Notes under the pieces: model-generated
Database searches by the model: none
Seen by the model: only the letters and a program-made list of their open reading frames with translations
Told to the model about the DNA's origin: nothing
Assembly (NCBI GenBank): GCA_903889655.1
Contig: CAISYL010000277.1
Span: 1-35,309 of the forward strand
Length of the DNA stretch: 35,309 nucleotides
Direction: 5' to 3'
Source of the DNA: an uncultured Alphaproteobacteria bacterium
GTDB lineage: Bacteria > Pseudomonadota > Alphaproteobacteria > Parvibaculales > Parvibaculaceae
Translations under genes and position numbers: made by a program
In this document: positions 34,267-35,309 of the stretch, one piece after another
How the letters are laid out: each line of letters starts with the position of its first letter
Position numbering within the stretch: the first letter of the stretch is position 1

Positions 34267-34361
34267 ACCTCTCCCCTTGAGGGAGAGGTCGGAACGCGCA
34301 GCGTTCCGGGTGAGGGGGCTTCTTCGCAAAGACTCTTCCTTGCCGCCTGCCCCTCAAGGGG
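34267..34361. repeat. REP-like extragenic palindrome cluster before tilS
   Basis: ACCTCTCCC (34267-34275) with GGGAGAGGT (34281-34289), then GGAACGC (34291-34297) with GCGTTCC (34301-34307), and after a spacer CCCCT-CA-AGGGG (34350-34361). Repeats with the wording CTCTCCC...GGGAGAGGTC...GGGTGAGGGG are scattered in Rhizobiales genomes. Probably a degenerate copy of such an element. Confidence 0.6.
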
Positions 34362-34415
34362 TGAGTGTTTGTTCATCCACTGGCATCTTCCGCCCCACAG
34401 CGCCATGATCCGCGC

Positions 34416-35309
34416 ATGAACGCCCACTCCGAAAACAAGCCCATCGCCGCCGCCGAATTCGCCGCGAGCCTCGCCGCGCTCGCGCCGTCGGACGGTATCG
34501 CCGTCGCCTTGTCCGGCGGCCCGGACTCGCTCGCGCTCCTTTTTCTTGCGGCGCGCTGGGCGGGGAAGAAACGACGTGTACGTCTCTTTGCCTTCACCGT
34601 CGATCACGGATTGCGGCCCGAATCTGCAAAAGAAGCGCGCCTCGCCGCCGGCATGGCGAAGGCCCTCGGCGTTCCGCATCGCATTCTGACGTGGAAGGGT
34701 GAGAAGCCGAAAGCGGGTCTTCAGGCCGCCGCCCGCGACGCCCGCTATCGCCTGCTTGCGGAGGCTTGTCGCGCGGAGGGCATCCGCGATCTTCTCGTCG
34801 CCCATCATCAGGACGATCAGGCGGAGACTTTCCTGCTGCGGCTGGCGCGCGGCAGCGGCGTCGATGGATTGGCGGCGATGGCGCCCCTGCGCGACATGCC
34901 CGGCGCTCCGAACATTCGTCTGCTGCGCCCCTTGCTCGCGTTCCCGCGTGCCCGCCTCGCGGCGACGCTCGACAAAGCGGACCTCGAAGCGATCCAGGAT
35001 CCGAGCAACGAGAACGAGCGTTTCGACCGCGTGAAGGCGCGCCGCATCCTGAAGGAGCTCGACGGTCTCGGGCTGGATGCCGCGCGCCTTGCCGACACGG
35101 CCGAACATATGGCCCGCGTGCGCATCGTGCTGGAGGCCGACACGCGGGCGCTGCTCGCGCAGCACGCGCGTCTCGCGCCCGAAGGCTACGTCCTCGCCGA
35201 CGCCGGGGCGCTCGCCGCCGCACCCGACGAGATCGCCTTGCGTGCCCTTGCCGAAATTCTGAAATGCGTCGGCGGTGCGGATTATCCGCCGCGCTTCGAT
35301 GCGCTGGCC
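34416..35309 (+). CDS. tilS: tRNA(Ile)-lysidine synthase TilS, 3' end cut by the window
   Basis: The frame is open from ATG 34416 to the window end (298 codons, no stop). The N-terminal PP-loop ATPase domain has ALSGGPDSLALLFL (SGGPDS at residues 33-38), FTVDHGLRPES, AARDARYRLL, LLVAHHQDDQAETFLLRLARGSG, and the LLRPLL segment, all diagnostic of TilS, which attaches lysine to C34 of tRNA-Ile(CAU) so that it reads AUA. A linker and the start of the C-terminal substrate domain follow. tilS after the tol-pal-cpoB cluster and before ftsH is a common alphaproteobacterial order; ftsH would be next, beyond the window. Confidence 0.95.
   Translation, partial: MNAHSENKPIAAAEFAASLAALAPSDGIAVALSGGPDSLALLFLAARWAGKKRRVRLFAFTVDHGLRPESAKEARLAAGMAKALGVPHRILTWKGEKPKAGLQAAARDARYRLLAEACRAEGIRDLLVAHHQDDQAETFLLRLARGSGVDGLAAMAPLRDMPGAPNIRLLRPLLAFPRARLAATLDKADLEAIQDPSNENERFDRVKARRILKELDGLGLDAARLADTAEHMARVRIVLEADTRALLAQHARLAPEGYVLADAGALAAAPDEIALRALAEILKCVGGADYPPRFDALA

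Noticed and set aside
1-35309. CRISPR arrays, insertion sequences, tRNA genes or prophage
   Set aside because: No direct-repeat array with spacers, transposase, tRNA-like cloverleaf or phage gene was noticed anywhere in the window.

Overview
The window is GC-rich, gene-dense chromosomal DNA, apparently from an alphaproteobacterium, most likely of the Hyphomicrobiales/Rhizobiales or a Parvibaculum-like relative. The reasons are an RcdA (DUF1465) gene, the order tkt-gap-pgk-fba with a DhnA-type class I aldolase, the block zapA-6S RNA-5-formyl-THF cyclo-ligase, the chain yebC-ruvCAB-ybgC-tolQRAB-pal-cpoB-tilS, CtrA-like TTAA-N7-TTAA sites, and GC-rich extragenic palindromes. This rests on protein and gene-order recognition; no database search was run.

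Layout. 1-329: a probable small RNA (hairpins, CCUCCC segment, intrinsic terminator). 330-1185: rcdA and rpmE converge on a shared terminator. 1359-4406: an MsbA-like ABC exporter with a promoter and inverted repeat, then a membrane-anchored paraoxonase-like lactonase. 4510-7164 (minus): OmpA-like, MotA/TolQ-like and MotB/OmpA-like proteins, a probable non-flagellar proton-driven envelope machine. 7312-10937 (minus): efp-suhB, then thiE and a Sel1-repeat protein overlapping by ATGA, preceded by a 60-residue membrane protein. 11117-11584: a winged-helix regulator whose upstream region holds three inverted repeats. 11587-13902 (minus): tex. 14026-19307 (minus): tkt-gap-pgk-fba for central carbon metabolism.

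19664-21239 (plus): a small coiled-coil protein, zapA, 6S RNA with its own promoter, and fthC. 21330-24420: a YmdB-type phosphodiesterase, then an O-antigen-ligase-like membrane protein and a glycosyltransferase, which look like an LPS/capsule module set among housekeeping genes. 24421-24850 is gene-free; it holds a candidate minus-strand small RNA with a CCUCCC-bearing hairpin loop, a CtrA-like site and a further inverted repeat ahead of yebC. 24851-28339: yebC-ruvC-ruvA-ruvB-ybgC, tightly coupled by 4-nt overlaps from ruvC on. 28562-34236: the Tol-Pal envelope system, with pal carrying its own promoter and terminator. 34416 to the end: tilS, cut by the window edge.

Most of the content is conserved core genome: cell-cycle control and division (rcdA, zapA), recombination repair (ruv), translation factors (efp, rpmE, tilS), central carbon metabolism and envelope integrity. 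The least explained parts are the MotA/MotB/OmpA trio, the paraoxonase-like enzyme beside an exporter, the regulator with its inverted repeats, and the two candidate small RNAs.
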